64,000 nt of DNA from Flavobacterium sp. UMI-01 (GCF_019656315.1 NZ_BPLU01000067.1:172850-236849); one strand, 5' to 3'; counted from the stretch's first letter, positions 20,094 through 29,158 are shown. A program made the numbers and translations. The notes: generated by a model not told the origin, from the letters alone.

Positions 20094-20125
20094 CAAATGT
20101 AAAAACCCAAAACCATAAAAGCAAA
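20094..20125 (-). promoter_or_regulatory. Bacteroidota-type promoter of the siderophore receptor
   Basis: On the minus strand TTTG (20125-20122) and TACATTTG (20101-20094) are separated by 20 bases, an exact fit to the TTTG / TAnnTTTG housekeeping promoter. The start codon is 31 bases downstream of the -7 box. Confidence 0.75.
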
Positions 20126-20126
20126 A

Positions 20127-20145
20127 TTTATTTAGAATAAATAAA
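20127..20145. promoter_or_regulatory. Perfect inverted repeat next to the receptor promoter (possible iron box)
   Basis: TTTATTTA-GAA-TAAATAAA is an 8-3-8 inverted repeat of 19 bases, the size of a Fur box, directly upstream of the -33 element of the receptor promoter and between the two divergent genes. Confidence 0.45.
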
Positions 20146-20209
20146 AATAACTTATTATTTTTTTATTTTAATAAAAGATAATCCGCTTATTTATAACCAA
20201 ATAAATGCT

Positions 20210-20217
20210 TAATTTTG
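20210..20217 (+). promoter_or_regulatory. Candidate -7 element for the TIM-barrel gene
   Basis: TAATTTTG matches TAnnTTTG, 24 bases before the ATG at 20242. Confidence 0.55.
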
Positions 20218-20241
20218 GTTAACCAATTTAATATTTACATT

Positions 20242-21192
20242 ATGCCAAAAAATAACCGCAGAGCTTTCATTAAAAACAGCGCCTTAGGATTGAGTGCTAT
20301 TCCTTTTATTGATCTTTCTATTCCACTATTTAACAATGCAACAGATACAAAAACCCTATCTATTAATGTATTTTCAAAACATTTACAATTTTTAGATTAT
20401 TATCAAGCAGGCGAAGTAGCTGCTGAGATTGGATTTTCTGGACTGGATTTAACTGTCCGTCCCAAAGGGCATGTCTTGCCAGAGGCTGTACATACTGATT
20501 TACCCAAAGCCATGCAAGACATCAAAAAAGCGGGATCACATTGTACCATGATAACAACTGCAATTGAAAGTGTTCAAAACCCACTAGATGTTGCCATTAT
20601 TCAAGCTGCTGCAAAGGAGAAAATTGGTTTTTACCGCACCAATTGGTTCAAATACCCCCCAAACGTATCCATGCCACAAGCATTATTACAGTATCGAGAA
20701 GAAATTAAAAAACTCAGTGAATTCAATCAACAATTTAATATTATAGGTTGCTATCAAAATCATGCTGGCACCAGTATTGGCGCTTCTTTTTGGGAAGTTG
20801 AAGCAATATTAAAAAATGCCAATCAAACTTATTTTGGTACACAATATGACATCCGACACGCGACAGTCGAAGGGGGTTATTCTTGGCAAAATGGTTTCCA
20901 CTTATTACAATCGCAAATTAAGACTATTGTGCTTAAAGACTTTAAATGGGTGAAAAAAAACGGGGTTTGGTCAGCTGAAGACTGTCCTATTGGAGAAGGA
21001 ATGGTAGACTTTGGCTCCTACTTCAAATTGCTAAAAAAACACGGATTAACCCCACCTGTTTCACTGCACTTAGAATATGACTTAGGAGGAGCCGAAAAAG
21101 GAAATCAAACCATCAAAATAGATAAAAAAATAGTTTTTGATGCCATGAAAAAAGACCTTCGTGCCGTCCAAAAATTATGGAAAGAAGCCTAA
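20242..21192 (+). CDS. Tat-exported sugar phosphate isomerase/epimerase-like TIM-barrel protein
   Basis: A 316-residue protein of the xylose-isomerase-like TIM-barrel superfamily. It begins with a Tat-like signal, MPKNNRRAFIKNSALGLSAIP, so it is probably exported folded. Barrel motifs include EIGFSGLDLTV, YQNHAG, GTQYDIRHAT, KDFKW and HLEYDLGG, with acidic and histidine residues placed as divalent-metal ligands. I chose the ATG at 20242; a TTG nine codons upstream would mask the signal. It is divergent from the siderophore receptor and has its own -7 box. The substrate is not indicated. Confidence 0.82.
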   Translation: MPKNNRRAFIKNSALGLSAIPFIDLSIPLFNNATDTKTLSINVFSKHLQFLDYYQAGEVAAEIGFSGLDLTVRPKGHVLPEAVHTDLPKAMQDIKKAGSHCTMITTAIESVQNPLDVAIIQAAAKEKIGFYRTNWFKYPPNVSMPQALLQYREEIKKLSEFNQQFNIIGCYQNHAGTSIGASFWEVEAILKNANQTYFGTQYDIRHATVEGGYSWQNGFHLLQSQIKTIVLKDFKWVKKNGVWSAEDCPIGEGMVDFGSYFKLLKKHGLTPPVSLHLEYDLGGAEKGNQTIKIDKKIVFDAMKKDLRAVQKLWKEA

Positions 21193-21199
21193 AAAAAAA

Positions 21200-21274
21200 G
21201 CTGTCATAAAAGCATCAAAAAAAGGTCTTTTATCCATTTAAATAAAAAGACCGGATGGATGCTTTTAGGACAGC
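21200..21274. terminator. Nested inverted repeat, probable bidirectional terminator
   Basis: The outer arms 21200-21216 and 21258-21274 (17 bases, one mismatch) enclose an inner hairpin GGTCTTTT / AAAAAGACC. It lies between the convergent TIM-barrel and pyrD genes. An A run precedes and a T-rich stretch follows. Confidence 0.65.
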
Positions 21275-21309
21275 CTCCTTTTATAAGGGAACGAGAATGA
21301 AATTTACAG

Positions 21310-22329
21310 TTATTTTCTAGCCAAAATCTTTTTATTAATGGCTTTAACCAAATCAGGTCCTTCGTAAATAAAACCTGTATATAGTTGAACTAAACTCGCT
21401 CCTGCTTCTAATTTTTCAATTGCATCTTGGGCAGTATGAATCCCTCCCACTCCAATAATAGGAAATGCTTTGTTGCTCTTTTGAGATAAAAACCGAATCA
21501 CTTCAGTGGAACGCTTGGTTAGCGGTTTACCTGACAATCCTCCTACTTCGGTCTTGTTTTCAGACTGCAAGCCTTCACGAGAAATGGTTGTATTGGTAGC
21601 AATAACTCCTGCTATTTTCGTTTCACTAACAATTTCAATGATATCCAATAATTGCTCATCGGTCAAATCAGGTGCTATTTTTAATAAAATCGGTTTTTGC
21701 TTGGGCTTTGCAACATTCTTATTTTGCAAGGTTTGTAATAACTGTGTCAACGGCTCTTTGTCTTGTAAAGCACGTAAATTAGGTGTATTAGGCGAACTCA
21801 CATTGACTACAAAATAATCCACATAATCATAAAGCGCATCAAAGCAAATTTCGTAATCAGAGGTCGCCTCTTCATTAGGAGTTAGTTTATTTTTTCCAAT
21901 ATTCCCACCTATCAAAACACCGGTATTTGATTTTAATCGTGCGACAGCCTCTGCTACACCACCGTTATTAAAACCCATTCGGTTAATGATAGCCGAATCT
22001 TCTTTCAAGCGAAACAAGCGTTTTTTAGGATTTCCCTCTTGCCCTTTTGGGGTAAGCGTTCCAATCTCAATAAATCCAAATCCAAAATTTGACAACTCTT
22101 TGTACAACTTGGCATCCTTATCAAAACCAGCGGCTAATCCCACTGGATTTTTAAACTTTAATCCAAAAACTTCCGTCTCTAAACGTTTGTCATCTACCAA
22201 ATACATTGCTTTATACAAAGCACTAAATCCCGGAATTTTTGAAGTAAATCGAACCAATGAGAAGGTAAAATAATGTACTTTTTCAGGATCAAAACAAAAA
22301 AGCAAAGGACGAAGTAATAATTTGTACAT
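21310..22329 (-). CDS. pyrD: Quinone-dependent (class 2) dihydroorotate dehydrogenase
   Basis: Oxidises dihydroorotate to orotate in pyrimidine synthesis and passes electrons to the membrane quinone pool through FMN. The N-terminal membrane-associating helices ([16 protein letters not shown]) mark class 2. Motifs include [37 protein letters not shown], the active-site serine region [14 protein letters not shown], and the FMN-phosphate stretch [20 protein letters not shown]. The 339 residues are normal length. It stands alone, and its 3' end faces the nested repeat at 21200-21274. Confidence 0.97.
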   Translation of the reverse strand: MYKLLLRPLLFCFDPEKVHYFTFSLVRFTSKIPGFSALYKAMYLVDDKRLETEVFGLKFKNPVGLAAGFDKDAKLYKELSNFGFGFIEIGTLTPKGQEGNPKKRLFRLKEDSAIINRMGFNNGGVAEAVARLKSNTGVLIGGNIGKNKLTPNEEATSDYEICFDALYDYVDYFVVNVSSPNTPNLRALQDKEPLTQLLQTLQNKNVAKPKQKPILLKIAPDLTDEQLLDIIEIVSETKIAGVIATNTTISREGLQSENKTEVGGLSGKPLTKRSTEVIRFLSQKSNKAFPIIGVGGIHTAQDAIEKLEAGASLVQLYTGFIYEGPDLVKAINKKILARK

Positions 22330-22514
22330 AGGTGTTGTTTTTAAAGTGGTACAAAAATAGTACTATCTAACCGAATAAGAAACAGTTGATGATAAATTTT
22401 AAATTCAAATTCTGAATCGTAAATCTCAAATTCTCACCTACATTCAACATACCTCTTCTCCTAAAAATACCTAACCTCATAATGGTTCTAAAAAAAGATA
22501 TGATTCAAAAAACC

Positions 22515-22522
22515 TATCTTTG
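22515..22522 (+). promoter_or_regulatory. Candidate -7 promoter element of pepT
   Basis: TATCTTTG matches TAnnTTTG, 24 bases before the ATG at 22547. Confidence 0.6.
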
Positions 22523-22546
22523 TGACTCACAAAAAAATTAAAAACT

Positions 22547-23833
22547 ATGCAACCTATTATAGACCGTTTCATAAGCTATGTAACGATTGACACCGAATCA
22601 GATTCAAAATCCAATACAACTCCCAGCACTCAAAAACAATGGGATTTAGCTAACAAATTAGTTGAAGATTTAAAAGCAATTGGTATGCAAGAGGTTACCA
22701 TCGACGACAAAGCGTACATCATGGCAACCCTTCCTAGCAATGTCGAACATGATGTACCTACCATTGGTTTTATTTCGCATTTTGATACGAGTCCAGACTT
22801 TACAGGTGCAAATGTAAAACCCCAAGTTGTTCCCAATTATGATGGGAAAGACATCGTATTAAATGCTGAAAAAAACATCATTCTTTCTCCTGATTATTTC
22901 AAAGATTTATTGCAGTACAAAGGACAAACCTTGATTACTACTGATGGAACTACTCTTTTAGGCGCTGATGACAAAGCCGGAATAACTGAGATCGTAACTG
23001 CCATGGAATACCTCATCCAACATCCTGAAATTAAGCACGGAAAGATCCGAGTAGGATTCACACCCGATGAAGAAATAGGTCGTGGAGCGCATCATTTTGA
23101 TGTAGAAAAATTTGGAGCGCAGTGGGCTTACACCATGGACGGGAGTCAAATTGGGGAATTAGAATACGAAAATTTTAATGCGGCTGGAGCCAAAATTATT
23201 TTCAAGGGAAAAAGCGTTCATCCCGGATATGCCAAAGGAAAAATGATAAATTCTCTGTTGCTAGCAAACGATTTTATCAATGCCTTACCAAAAGACGAAA
23301 CCCCACAAGAAACAAAAGGATATGAAGGCTTTTTTCACATTCATCACTTAAATAGCTCAATAGAAGAAACTGTTTTAGAACTCATTATCAGAGATCACAA
23401 CAAGAAAAAATTTGAAAAACGCAAAGCATTAATTGAAAAAATCACCCTAAAATTCAATAAAAGATATGCTAAAAAGTTCGGAGAAGATATTGTTATCACT
23501 GAGATAAAAGACCAATATTACAATATGAAAGAAAAGGTTCTCCCAGTAAAACATATCGTTGATATTGCGGCCAAAGCGATGAAAGAAGTCAATGTTAAAC
23601 CCATCATTAAACCCATTCGTGGTGGTACCGATGGTTGTCAATTGTCTTATATGGGATTGCCTTGTCCTAACATTTTTGCAGGCGGTCATAACTTTCATGG
23701 AAAATACGAATATGTCCCAGTAGAAAGCATGCTAAAAGCAGTAGAAGTCATTACTAAAATTGCTGCATTAACCGCACTTCCTAATTATGGTTTGCCAATG
23801 AGTAAAACTAAAAAACAAGTTGCTGTAAAGTAA
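22547..23833 (+). CDS. pepT: Peptidase T (tripeptidase, M20B)
   Basis: A two-zinc cytoplasmic aminopeptidase that removes the N-terminal residue of tripeptides. M20 ligands and catalytic residues are visible in [37 protein letters not shown] and, near the end, [14 protein letters not shown]. The [22 protein letters not shown] block is typical of PepT. Length (428) is slightly above the usual 410 because of a lysine-rich tail ending KTKKQVAVK. The gene is monocistronic, preceded by a consensus -7 box and followed by two inverted repeats. Confidence 0.96.
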   Translation: MQPIIDRFISYVTIDTESDSKSNTTPSTQKQWDLANKLVEDLKAIGMQEVTIDDKAYIMATLPSNVEHDVPTIGFISHFDTSPDFTGANVKPQVVPNYDGKDIVLNAEKNIILSPDYFKDLLQYKGQTLITTDGTTLLGADDKAGITEIVTAMEYLIQHPEIKHGKIRVGFTPDEEIGRGAHHFDVEKFGAQWAYTMDGSQIGELEYENFNAAGAKIIFKGKSVHPGYAKGKMINSLLLANDFINALPKDETPQETKGYEGFFHIHHLNSSIEETVLELIIRDHNKKKFEKRKALIEKITLKFNKRYAKKFGEDIVITEIKDQYYNMKEKVLPVKHIVDIAAKAMKEVNVKPIIKPIRGGTDGCQLSYMGLPCPNIFAGGHNFHGKYEYVPVESMLKAVEVITKIAALTALPNYGLPMSKTKKQVAVK

Positions 23834-23881
23834 AAAACTTCCCATTACCTCGGTTTTTAATAGGAATAAAAGCCGGGTGTA

Positions 23882-23917
23882 AATTCAATTCAGCTTAATT
23901 TGGGTTTGAATTGAATT
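23882..23917. repeat. Short inverted repeat after pepT
   Basis: AATTCAATTCA (23882-23892) and TGAATTGAATT (23907-23917) are perfect 11-base arms with a 14-base spacer. There is no T run directly after, so its role as a terminator is uncertain. Confidence 0.5.
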
Positions 23918-23954
23918 AAACCTTGGTCCTTTCAATGCATACTTTTAAATTCAC

Positions 23955-24011
23955 ACCGCAGATTCGCAAGTTTTAAAAGACTTATAGTAATAATAATTGC
24001 GAATCTGCGGT
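23955..24011. repeat. 15-bp inverted repeat of the CTGCG type between pepT and osmC-like gene
   Basis: ACCGCAGATTCGCAA and TTGCGAATCTGCGGT are perfect arms separated by 27 bases. The core resembles the longer repeat at 44674-44740. It lies between convergent genes and could terminate both. Confidence 0.65.
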
Positions 24012-24028
24012 TTAATTATTTTCCAGCC

Positions 24029-24490
24029 TTATTCTTCGTAATCACAAATTGCACTATGCACAATAGGAAAATTACAGGAATTTGCAATAAAACACAATGC
24101 ATTTGCTTGGGTATGCAACGATAACGCAAGGGCTATTTTGTCTTTTTGACGAATAGTCACTTTGGGAAATAATTGAACTTCTGTAATGCGTCCAGCATAA
24201 TTTGCTCCTACTTCCAGAACAGCCTGTGCCTCATCTTGATACGAAATAACTTCTATACCGTGCTGATGGCATACAAATAAATAGGACATCATGTGGCAAG
24301 ACACAACACTACTCAACAACAAATCTTCGGGATTATATGCTGTAGGATCGCCTTTGAATGCTTTAGCTGCTGAAAGACGCAAAGGGTCTTTCCCTTCCAT
24401 CGTCACAGAATGATTCTTAACATACCGAGTGGTTCCTTTGGGCTTAGCGAACCAATCCAAGCGCGCTTTAAAAAAGTGTTTTACATCCAT
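24029..24490 (-). CDS. OsmC/Ohr-family peroxide-detoxifying protein
   Basis: A 153-residue OsmC-fold protein that would reduce organic hydroperoxides using two cysteines. One lies in LLSSVVSCHMMSYLF and the other in ANALCFIANSCNFPI, which matches the spacing of the family's reactive pair. The N-terminal KNHSVTMEGKDPLRLSAAKAF and PTAYNPEDLLLS stretches are typical of the YhfA-like OsmC subgroup. The ATG at 24490 abuts the stop of the upstream esterase, so the two are cotranscribed. Confidence 0.88.
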   Translation of the reverse strand: MDVKHFFKARLDWFAKPKGTTRYVKNHSVTMEGKDPLRLSAAKAFKGDPTAYNPEDLLLSSVVSCHMMSYLFVCHQHGIEVISYQDEAQAVLEVGANYAGRITEVQLFPKVTIRQKDKIALALSLHTQANALCFIANSCNFPIVHSAICDYEE

Positions 24491-25405
24491 TTATTTCAAT
24501 AATTGATTGGTTTCTAACCAATGTAACATCGAGTCAAACCAAGAATCCTTGATCGTTTTATTGTTCAGCCCAAAACCGTGGCCTCCTGCTTGGTAAAGAT
24601 GCATTTCACTTCGAATGCCTTCCTGATGCAATTTCATATAAAAATCGACACTATTTTGAAAAGGAACTGCTTTATCATCAGCAGCATGAACCAAAAAAGT
24701 AATTGGGGTTTCTTTGGTTATCTGCAATTCATTAGAATATTGCGCCACCACTGCTTCACTTGGTTTTTCACCTAATAAATTTTGCTTCGAACCTTTATGT
24801 TGATACTTCCCAAAAGAAATCACAGGATAAACCAGTACCATAAAATCAGGTCGTAAATTAGTCTTAGTAGCATTCTCAATTTCGATTTGGTCGAGATGTG
24901 TCCCCACAGTGGAAGCCAAATGACCTCCTGCCGAAAATCCCATTATTCCTACTTTGTTCTCATCGAGATGGTACTTCGTCGCATTTTCTCGAATCCATTT
25001 CATCGCTTGTTGCGCGTCTTGCAAGGGACCTATTTTTTTATCTATCATGATTTCATCATCCGGCAAACGGTATTTTAATACAAAGGCGGTTATCCCCTTT
25101 TCATTCAGTTTTTCGGCTACTGTATATCCTTCATTGGTCATTGAAAGCAAACGGTAACCACCTCCAGGACAAATTAAAACCGCCACACCATTGGGTGTTA
25201 CTTTTTTGGGACAAAAAACCAATAATTCAGGATTACTAACTTTTTTTATTCGAACGCTTTTATCTTCTGCAGTTTCTGCCGTCTCTTTATAATCAACAGC
25301 CGTCTTACTATTAGGTACTTTTTGAAGATACAATGTCACCACCTTGTCTTGTGCAACAAAACTGAAAGTGACTACTAAAAATAACGAACTAAATAAGGCT
25401 TTCAT
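24491..25405 (-). CDS. Secreted alpha/beta hydrolase (BD-FAE / acetyl-esterase-like)
   Basis: A 304-residue hydrolase with a signal peptide (LFLVVTFSFVAQ). The oxyanion loop is ICPGGGYRLL, the nucleophile lies in MGFSAGGHLAS, the acid in HAADDKAVPF and the histidine in QAGGHGFGL, so the triad is complete. This arrangement matches the endo-xylanase-associated esterase / BD-FAE family that deacetylates or deferuloylates plant polysaccharides. No carbohydrate-active gene adjoins it, so the substrate is open. It is translationally adjacent to the OsmC-like gene on the same strand. Confidence 0.88.
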   Translation of the reverse strand: MKALFSSLFLVVTFSFVAQDKVVTLYLQKVPNSKTAVDYKETAETAEDKSVRIKKVSNPELLVFCPKKVTPNGVAVLICPGGGYRLLSMTNEGYTVAEKLNEKGITAFVLKYRLPDDEIMIDKKIGPLQDAQQAMKWIRENATKYHLDENKVGIMGFSAGGHLASTVGTHLDQIEIENATKTNLRPDFMVLVYPVISFGKYQHKGSKQNLLGEKPSEAVVAQYSNELQITKETPITFLVHAADDKAVPFQNSVDFYMKLHQEGIRSEMHLYQAGGHGFGLNNKTIKDSWFDSMLHWLETNQLLK

Positions 25406-25545
25406 AGGATACGTTTATATTTTTTATAAAAAACAAAGATTGCAAGTTAACTTTTTTATCCACTACTGCATAATTTGGCACGATGCATTTCATCGAACTT
25501 ATTTTTTAATCTCTATAATTTTGAATACTTTTATCAAAAACAGCT

Positions 25546-26034
25546 ATGCGCACTGTATTTTCATGCCTTTTTTTGATGTTGTTGACACCTCTGCTAGCCC
25601 AAAACTCCATGGCTACAATATTAAAAAAATACAACAAAGAGACTGTACCCTATGTTCATGTTAACGCATTGAAAAACAACCCATACATCCTTTTAGATGC
25701 CCGAGAAGCCATTGAGTTTAAAGTCAGTCACATTCCGAATGCCTTTTGGGTAGGATTTTCAACTTTTAAACCCCAGCAGGTAACAAAACTCGTCAAAAAC
25801 CGAAACACCCCCATTCTCGTATATTGTTCCATAGGAATACGTTCAGAACAAATTGCTGAACAATTACTAAAATTGGGTTATACTCGTGTTTACAATCTCT
25901 TTGGCGGGATTTTTGAATACAAAAACAAAGGTGGCCAAGTTGTCAATTCACAACAACAAGCTACAGACAGCGTTCATGCTTACAACAAGCAATGGAGCCA
26001 ATATCTCACTAAAGGAATTAAAATTTATGAATAA
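25546..26034 (+). CDS. Periplasmic rhodanese-like protein
   Basis: A 162-residue single rhodanese domain with a signal peptide ending LLTPLLAQ. The active-site loop is VYCSIGIRSEQIAE with the persulfide cysteine, and the N-terminal LLDAREAIEFKVSHIPNA is the classic CH2A motif. It would carry sulfane sulfur or bind a thiophilic group such as arsenic or selenium in the periplasm. It is the first gene of a long plus-strand array and overlaps the next gene by eight bases (ATGAATAA), which links it to the ArsS-associated glycosyltransferase. Confidence 0.88.
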   Translation: MRTVFSCLFLMLLTPLLAQNSMATILKKYNKETVPYVHVNALKNNPYILLDAREAIEFKVSHIPNAFWVGFSTFKPQQVTKLVKNRNTPILVYCSIGIRSEQIAEQLLKLGYTRVYNLFGGIFEYKNKGGQVVNSQQQATDSVHAYNKQWSQYLTKGIKIYE

Positions 26035-26617
26035 TGCCTTGATCATCTTTACTCGTAATCCTGAATTAGGTAAGGTAAAGACACGTTTAGCACAATCTAT
26101 TGGAGATGAAAAAGCATTACAGGTCTATCGCGATTTGTTACAACATACTATGGAGCAAACCCAATCCATCGCCTGCGACAAATATGTTTTTTATGACACA
26201 CAAATTATAGAAAATGATATTTGGGATAACAATTGCTTTCACAAACGCCTTCAAGCCACTGGCGATTTAGGCAACAAAATGGAAGCTGCTTTTGATTATC
26301 TTTTTGAATTAGGCTACAAAAAATGCATCATTATTGGGAGTGATTTATTCGACCTCACTAGCGACTTAATTGAAAAAGCCTTCCAAATGTTAGACAAAAA
26401 GAAAATCATCATTGGTCCCGCACAAGATGGAGGATATTATTTATTAGGGTTAAAGAAAATGAAAAAAGGGTTGTTCCAAAACAAAGAATGGGGTACACCC
26501 TCAGTATTGGCTGATACTTTGAGCGAAATTAACATTGCTCAGGTGTATTTTTTAATTACCTTGAACGATATTGACACGCTGGATGATTTAAAACAAAGCA
26601 ATTATCACTTAAAATAA
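26027..26617 (+). CDS. Arsenosugar-associated glycosyltransferase (TIGR04282-type, CofC-like nucleotidyltransferase fold)
   Basis: The start is the ATG at 26027, overlapping the rhodanese stop. The 196-residue product has TRNPELGKVKTRLAQ at its N-terminus, IIIGSDLFDLTSDLIEKAF, and GPAQDGGYYLLGLKK, the signature of the transferase family that occurs with the radical-SAM enzyme ArsS (previously called rSAM/selenodomain-associated transferase 1). The fold resembles GT-A glycosyltransferases and CofC. Its partner of the second type is encoded at 28302. Both probably act in making a sugar- or lipid-linked arsenic metabolite, but the exact reaction is unproven. Confidence 0.85.
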   Translation: MNNALIIFTRNPELGKVKTRLAQSIGDEKALQVYRDLLQHTMEQTQSIACDKYVFYDTQIIENDIWDNNCFHKRLQATGDLGNKMEAAFDYLFELGYKKCIIIGSDLFDLTSDLIEKAFQMLDKKKIIIGPAQDGGYYLLGLKKMKKGLFQNKEWGTPSVLADTLSEINIAQVYFLITLNDIDTLDDLKQSNYHLK

Positions 26618-27490
26618 ATGGAAAAGTATTTTCAAATTATACAAGAATCCTATCAGGGTTATTTTAATTACCTCAAAAACGAAATCATTTTTCCAGATTG
26701 GGACAATTATTTCTATGGGCTAATTGCGATTTCGTTAGTGGTTTTTGTACTGGAATTGCTGTTTCCTTGGCGAAAAAACCAAAAGGTACTGCGAAAAGAT
26801 TTTTGGTTGGACTTATTTTATCTCTTTTTTAATTTTTTCTTGCTCAACCTTATTTTACTCATTGCATTATCCAATCTAACAGAGCAACTCATCAACGATT
26901 TTTTATCATTATTCGGTGTCCAACTCTCATCGATTCAATTGTTTTCCTTATCAGAATTGCCTAAGCCACTGTCTCTTTTTCTATTTTTTATCATTAGTGA
27001 TTTCGTTCAGTGGAACGTCCATCGACTACTGCATACGGTTCCCTTTTTATGGAAAATTCATCAAACCCATCATAGCGTTAAGGAAATGGGATTTGCTGCG
27101 CATTTTAGATACAATTGGATGGAACCTATCGTGTACAAAACTATTTTGTATGTCCCCATCATCCTGATTGGTGGATTTCAACTGGAAGACGTTTTTATTG
27201 TTCATTTCATTAGTATTGCCATTGGTCATTTGAACCATGCAAACCTTGGATGGGATTATGGTTATTTAAAATACCTATTGAATAATCCTAAAATGCACAT
27301 CTGGCACCACAGCAAAAAAATCCCTAACAAAAACGGCATCAATTTCGGGATTTCTTTGAGTCTCTGGGATTATCTTTTCAAGACCAATTACATTCCATCG
27401 GATGGAAAAAACATCGAACTGGGTTTTGACCAAGACGAACAGTTCCCAAAAGATTTTTTAGAACAAGAATTGTACCCCATAAAAAAATAA
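26618..27490 (+). CDS. Sterol desaturase / fatty acid hydroxylase-family membrane enzyme
   Basis: A 290-residue membrane protein with four or five helices and the di-iron histidine boxes of the family: HRLLHT, HQTHH and, near the C-terminus, HIWHHSKK. It would hydroxylate or desaturate a lipid chain using oxygen. The ATG follows the previous stop with no gap, so it is coupled to the ArsS-associated glycosyltransferase. In this context a lipid-modifying step for an arsenic-containing or other glycolipid is plausible but inferred. Confidence 0.88.
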   Translation: MEKYFQIIQESYQGYFNYLKNEIIFPDWDNYFYGLIAISLVVFVLELLFPWRKNQKVLRKDFWLDLFYLFFNFFLLNLILLIALSNLTEQLINDFLSLFGVQLSSIQLFSLSELPKPLSLFLFFIISDFVQWNVHRLLHTVPFLWKIHQTHHSVKEMGFAAHFRYNWMEPIVYKTILYVPIILIGGFQLEDVFIVHFISIAIGHLNHANLGWDYGYLKYLLNNPKMHIWHHSKKIPNKNGINFGISLSLWDYLFKTNYIPSDGKNIELGFDQDEQFPKDFLEQELYPIKK

Positions 27491-27550
27491 AAAAAAGTGT
27501 CAGGAATCGCATATAGCACCGACTATAATTACAAATTAAAAAGACAAAAC

Positions 27551-28309
27551 ATGAAAAAGCTATGCTACTTTATACTCTTATTGCCTCTATTTTCCATGTG
27601 CAACAACTTCTCAAAAGACCCAAATGTAGCCACAAAAATTGTCTTGAGTGCCAATGAATCCATCCAATCCATTGATCATTCCAAATGGGATGCCTTGGTA
27701 CGAAAACATGTTTCCAATTCAGGTAAAGTAAACTACAAAGGCTTTCTTAAAGATCAAAAAGAGCTGGATGCCTATCTGGCTGTTTTAGCAACTGCAACGC
27801 CTTCAAAATCCTGGAACCGAAACGCCACACTAGCCTATTGGATTAATGTTTACAATGCTTTTACCGTAAAATTAATTCTTAATAACTATCCCGTAAAAAG
27901 CATCAAGGAAATCAATAATCCTTGGGGTAAAAAATTCTTCACCCTTGGTGGTCAAAAATATAGTCTCGAAGAAGTAGAACATAAAATATTGCGTAAAATG
28001 AGCGAACCCCGCATTCATTTTGCCATCAATTGTGCCTCTTATTCGTGTCCCAATTTACTAAACGAAGCCTATACCGAAACGAAACTAAGCAAACAACTTG
28101 CTAAAGTTGCTCAAGATTTCATCAACGATAAATCAAAAAATACTATTTCCCCCAACCAAATTGAAGTTTCAGAAATTTTCAATTGGTTTTCAAAAGATTT
28201 CACAACTAAAGGCAGTTTAATTGAATATCTGAATCAGTATAGCACTGTAAAAATTAATTCGAATGCAAAAATTTCCTTCAAGGATTACAACTGGAGTTTA
28301 AATGAATAA
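27551..28309 (+). CDS. DUF547 lipoprotein
   Basis: The ATG at 27551 gives a 252-residue protein with a lipoprotein signal (LCYFILLLPLFSMC, cysteine 17). The body has the DUF547 features AYWINVYNAFTVKLIL, VKSIKEINNPWGKKFF, and RIHFAINCASYSCPNL with its two cysteines. DUF547 proteins are found beside the ArsS-associated transferases in several lineages. Their activity is unknown, although the fold has been compared with cysteine-protease or transglutaminase-like proteins. The stop overlaps the next start (ATGAATAA), an arrangement seen also at 26027. Confidence 0.87.
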   Translation: MKKLCYFILLLPLFSMCNNFSKDPNVATKIVLSANESIQSIDHSKWDALVRKHVSNSGKVNYKGFLKDQKELDAYLAVLATATPSKSWNRNATLAYWINVYNAFTVKLILNNYPVKSIKEINNPWGKKFFTLGGQKYSLEEVEHKILRKMSEPRIHFAINCASYSCPNLLNEAYTETKLSKQLAKVAQDFINDKSKNTISPNQIEVSEIFNWFSKDFTTKGSLIEYLNQYSTVKINSNAKISFKDYNWSLNE

Positions 28310-28994
28310 GATTTCGATTATCATCCCTATGTACAATGAGGTTGAAACGATTCAATCTAGTTTGTCGTATATTGAAAGAGTAATTTCAAAAAACATCGAC
28401 TATGAAATTATTGTTGTCGATGGTGGCAGCACGGATGGTTCACCGGAAAAAATCATTCCTTCGGAAACCATTCGTTTGATTCAGTCGCCCAAAGGCAGAG
28501 CCAGACAAATGAATACGGGTGCCCAAAAAGCAACGGGCAATATGTTGTATTTTTTACATTGCGACAGTTTCCCGCCTGCAAATTTTGATTTGGAGATATT
28601 CAAACAATTTGAAAAAGGAAATCTCGCAGGTTGCTTCCGCATGAAATTTGACTGGAATCATCCCCTTTTATTGATTTCACAATGGTTTACCCGTTTCAAT
28701 CACAGCAGTTGCAGGGGTGGCGACCAGTCTTTATTTATATCCAAAGAGTTGTTTGAAAACATCAATGGTTTTAACGAAAATTATATCATTTATGAGGACA
28801 ACGAAATTATTGAACGGCTTTACGCCAAAAAACAATTTGTTGTGATTCCGAACTACCTGATTACTTCCGCAAGGAAATACAAACAAATCGGCGTTTGGAA
28901 ATTACAATACCATTTTGGTGTGATTCATCTCAAAAAAAAGATGGGGCATTCCATAAATAGCTTACAAGAATATTACAATAGGAATATTATTTAA
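28302..28994 (+). CDS. Family 2 glycosyltransferase, ArsS-associated type 2 (TIGR04283-type)
   Basis: A 230-residue GT-A enzyme. It has IIIPMYNEVETI at the N-terminus, the donor-binding VDGGSTDGS, SPKGRARQMNTGA, YFLHCDSFPP as the metal-binding region, and the RGGDQSLFISKE acceptor-side motif. This is the pattern of the transferase-2 family that accompanies ArsS-type radical SAM proteins. It is cytoplasmic, with no membrane segment. It overlaps the DUF547 gene by eight bases. The donor sugar is not known. The glycosyltransferase family itself is clear. Confidence 0.87.
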   Translation: MNKISIIIPMYNEVETIQSSLSYIERVISKNIDYEIIVVDGGSTDGSPEKIIPSETIRLIQSPKGRARQMNTGAQKATGNMLYFLHCDSFPPANFDLEIFKQFEKGNLAGCFRMKFDWNHPLLLISQWFTRFNHSSCRGGDQSLFISKELFENINGFNENYIIYEDNEIIERLYAKKQFVVIPNYLITSARKYKQIGVWKLQYHFGVIHLKKKMGHSINSLQEYYNRNII

Positions 28995-29018
28995 CTTATT
29001 GTGTGCAATTATTAAAAA

Positions 29019-29158
29019 CGTCAGTTCGAGTGTTTTTTGTGGAGAGAAACGGAACAAAAAATGTATCGAGAACCGTTTTTAATGACATTTTTCCTGTTCT
29101 CGATACAAATTTCCTGAAAAAGCTATTCGCATTTTCTGAAAATTCACTCGAACTGACG
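29019..29158. repeat. REP-like nested palindrome
   Basis: This 327-base spacer holds no gene. Outer arms CGTCAGTTCGAGTG (29019-29032) and CACTCGAACTGACG (29145-29158) are perfect, and inside them TGTATCGAGAAC (29062-29073) pairs with GTTCTCGATACA (29096-29107). The two core words, GTCAGTTCGAGTG and CTCGATACA, look like those of dispersed intergenic repeats in flavobacterial genomes. It could also act as a terminator. Confidence 0.7.

Noticed and set aside
25344..25664. A 106-codon plus-strand frame spanning the esterase start and the rhodanese start
   Set aside because: It overlaps two convincing genes in other frames and has no motif.
25886..26026. An upstream extension (47 codons) of the type 1 ArsS-associated transferase
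   Set aside because: It overlaps the rhodanese gene in another frame. The family motif starts only a few residues after the internal ATG at 26027, which also shows classic ATGAATAA coupling.
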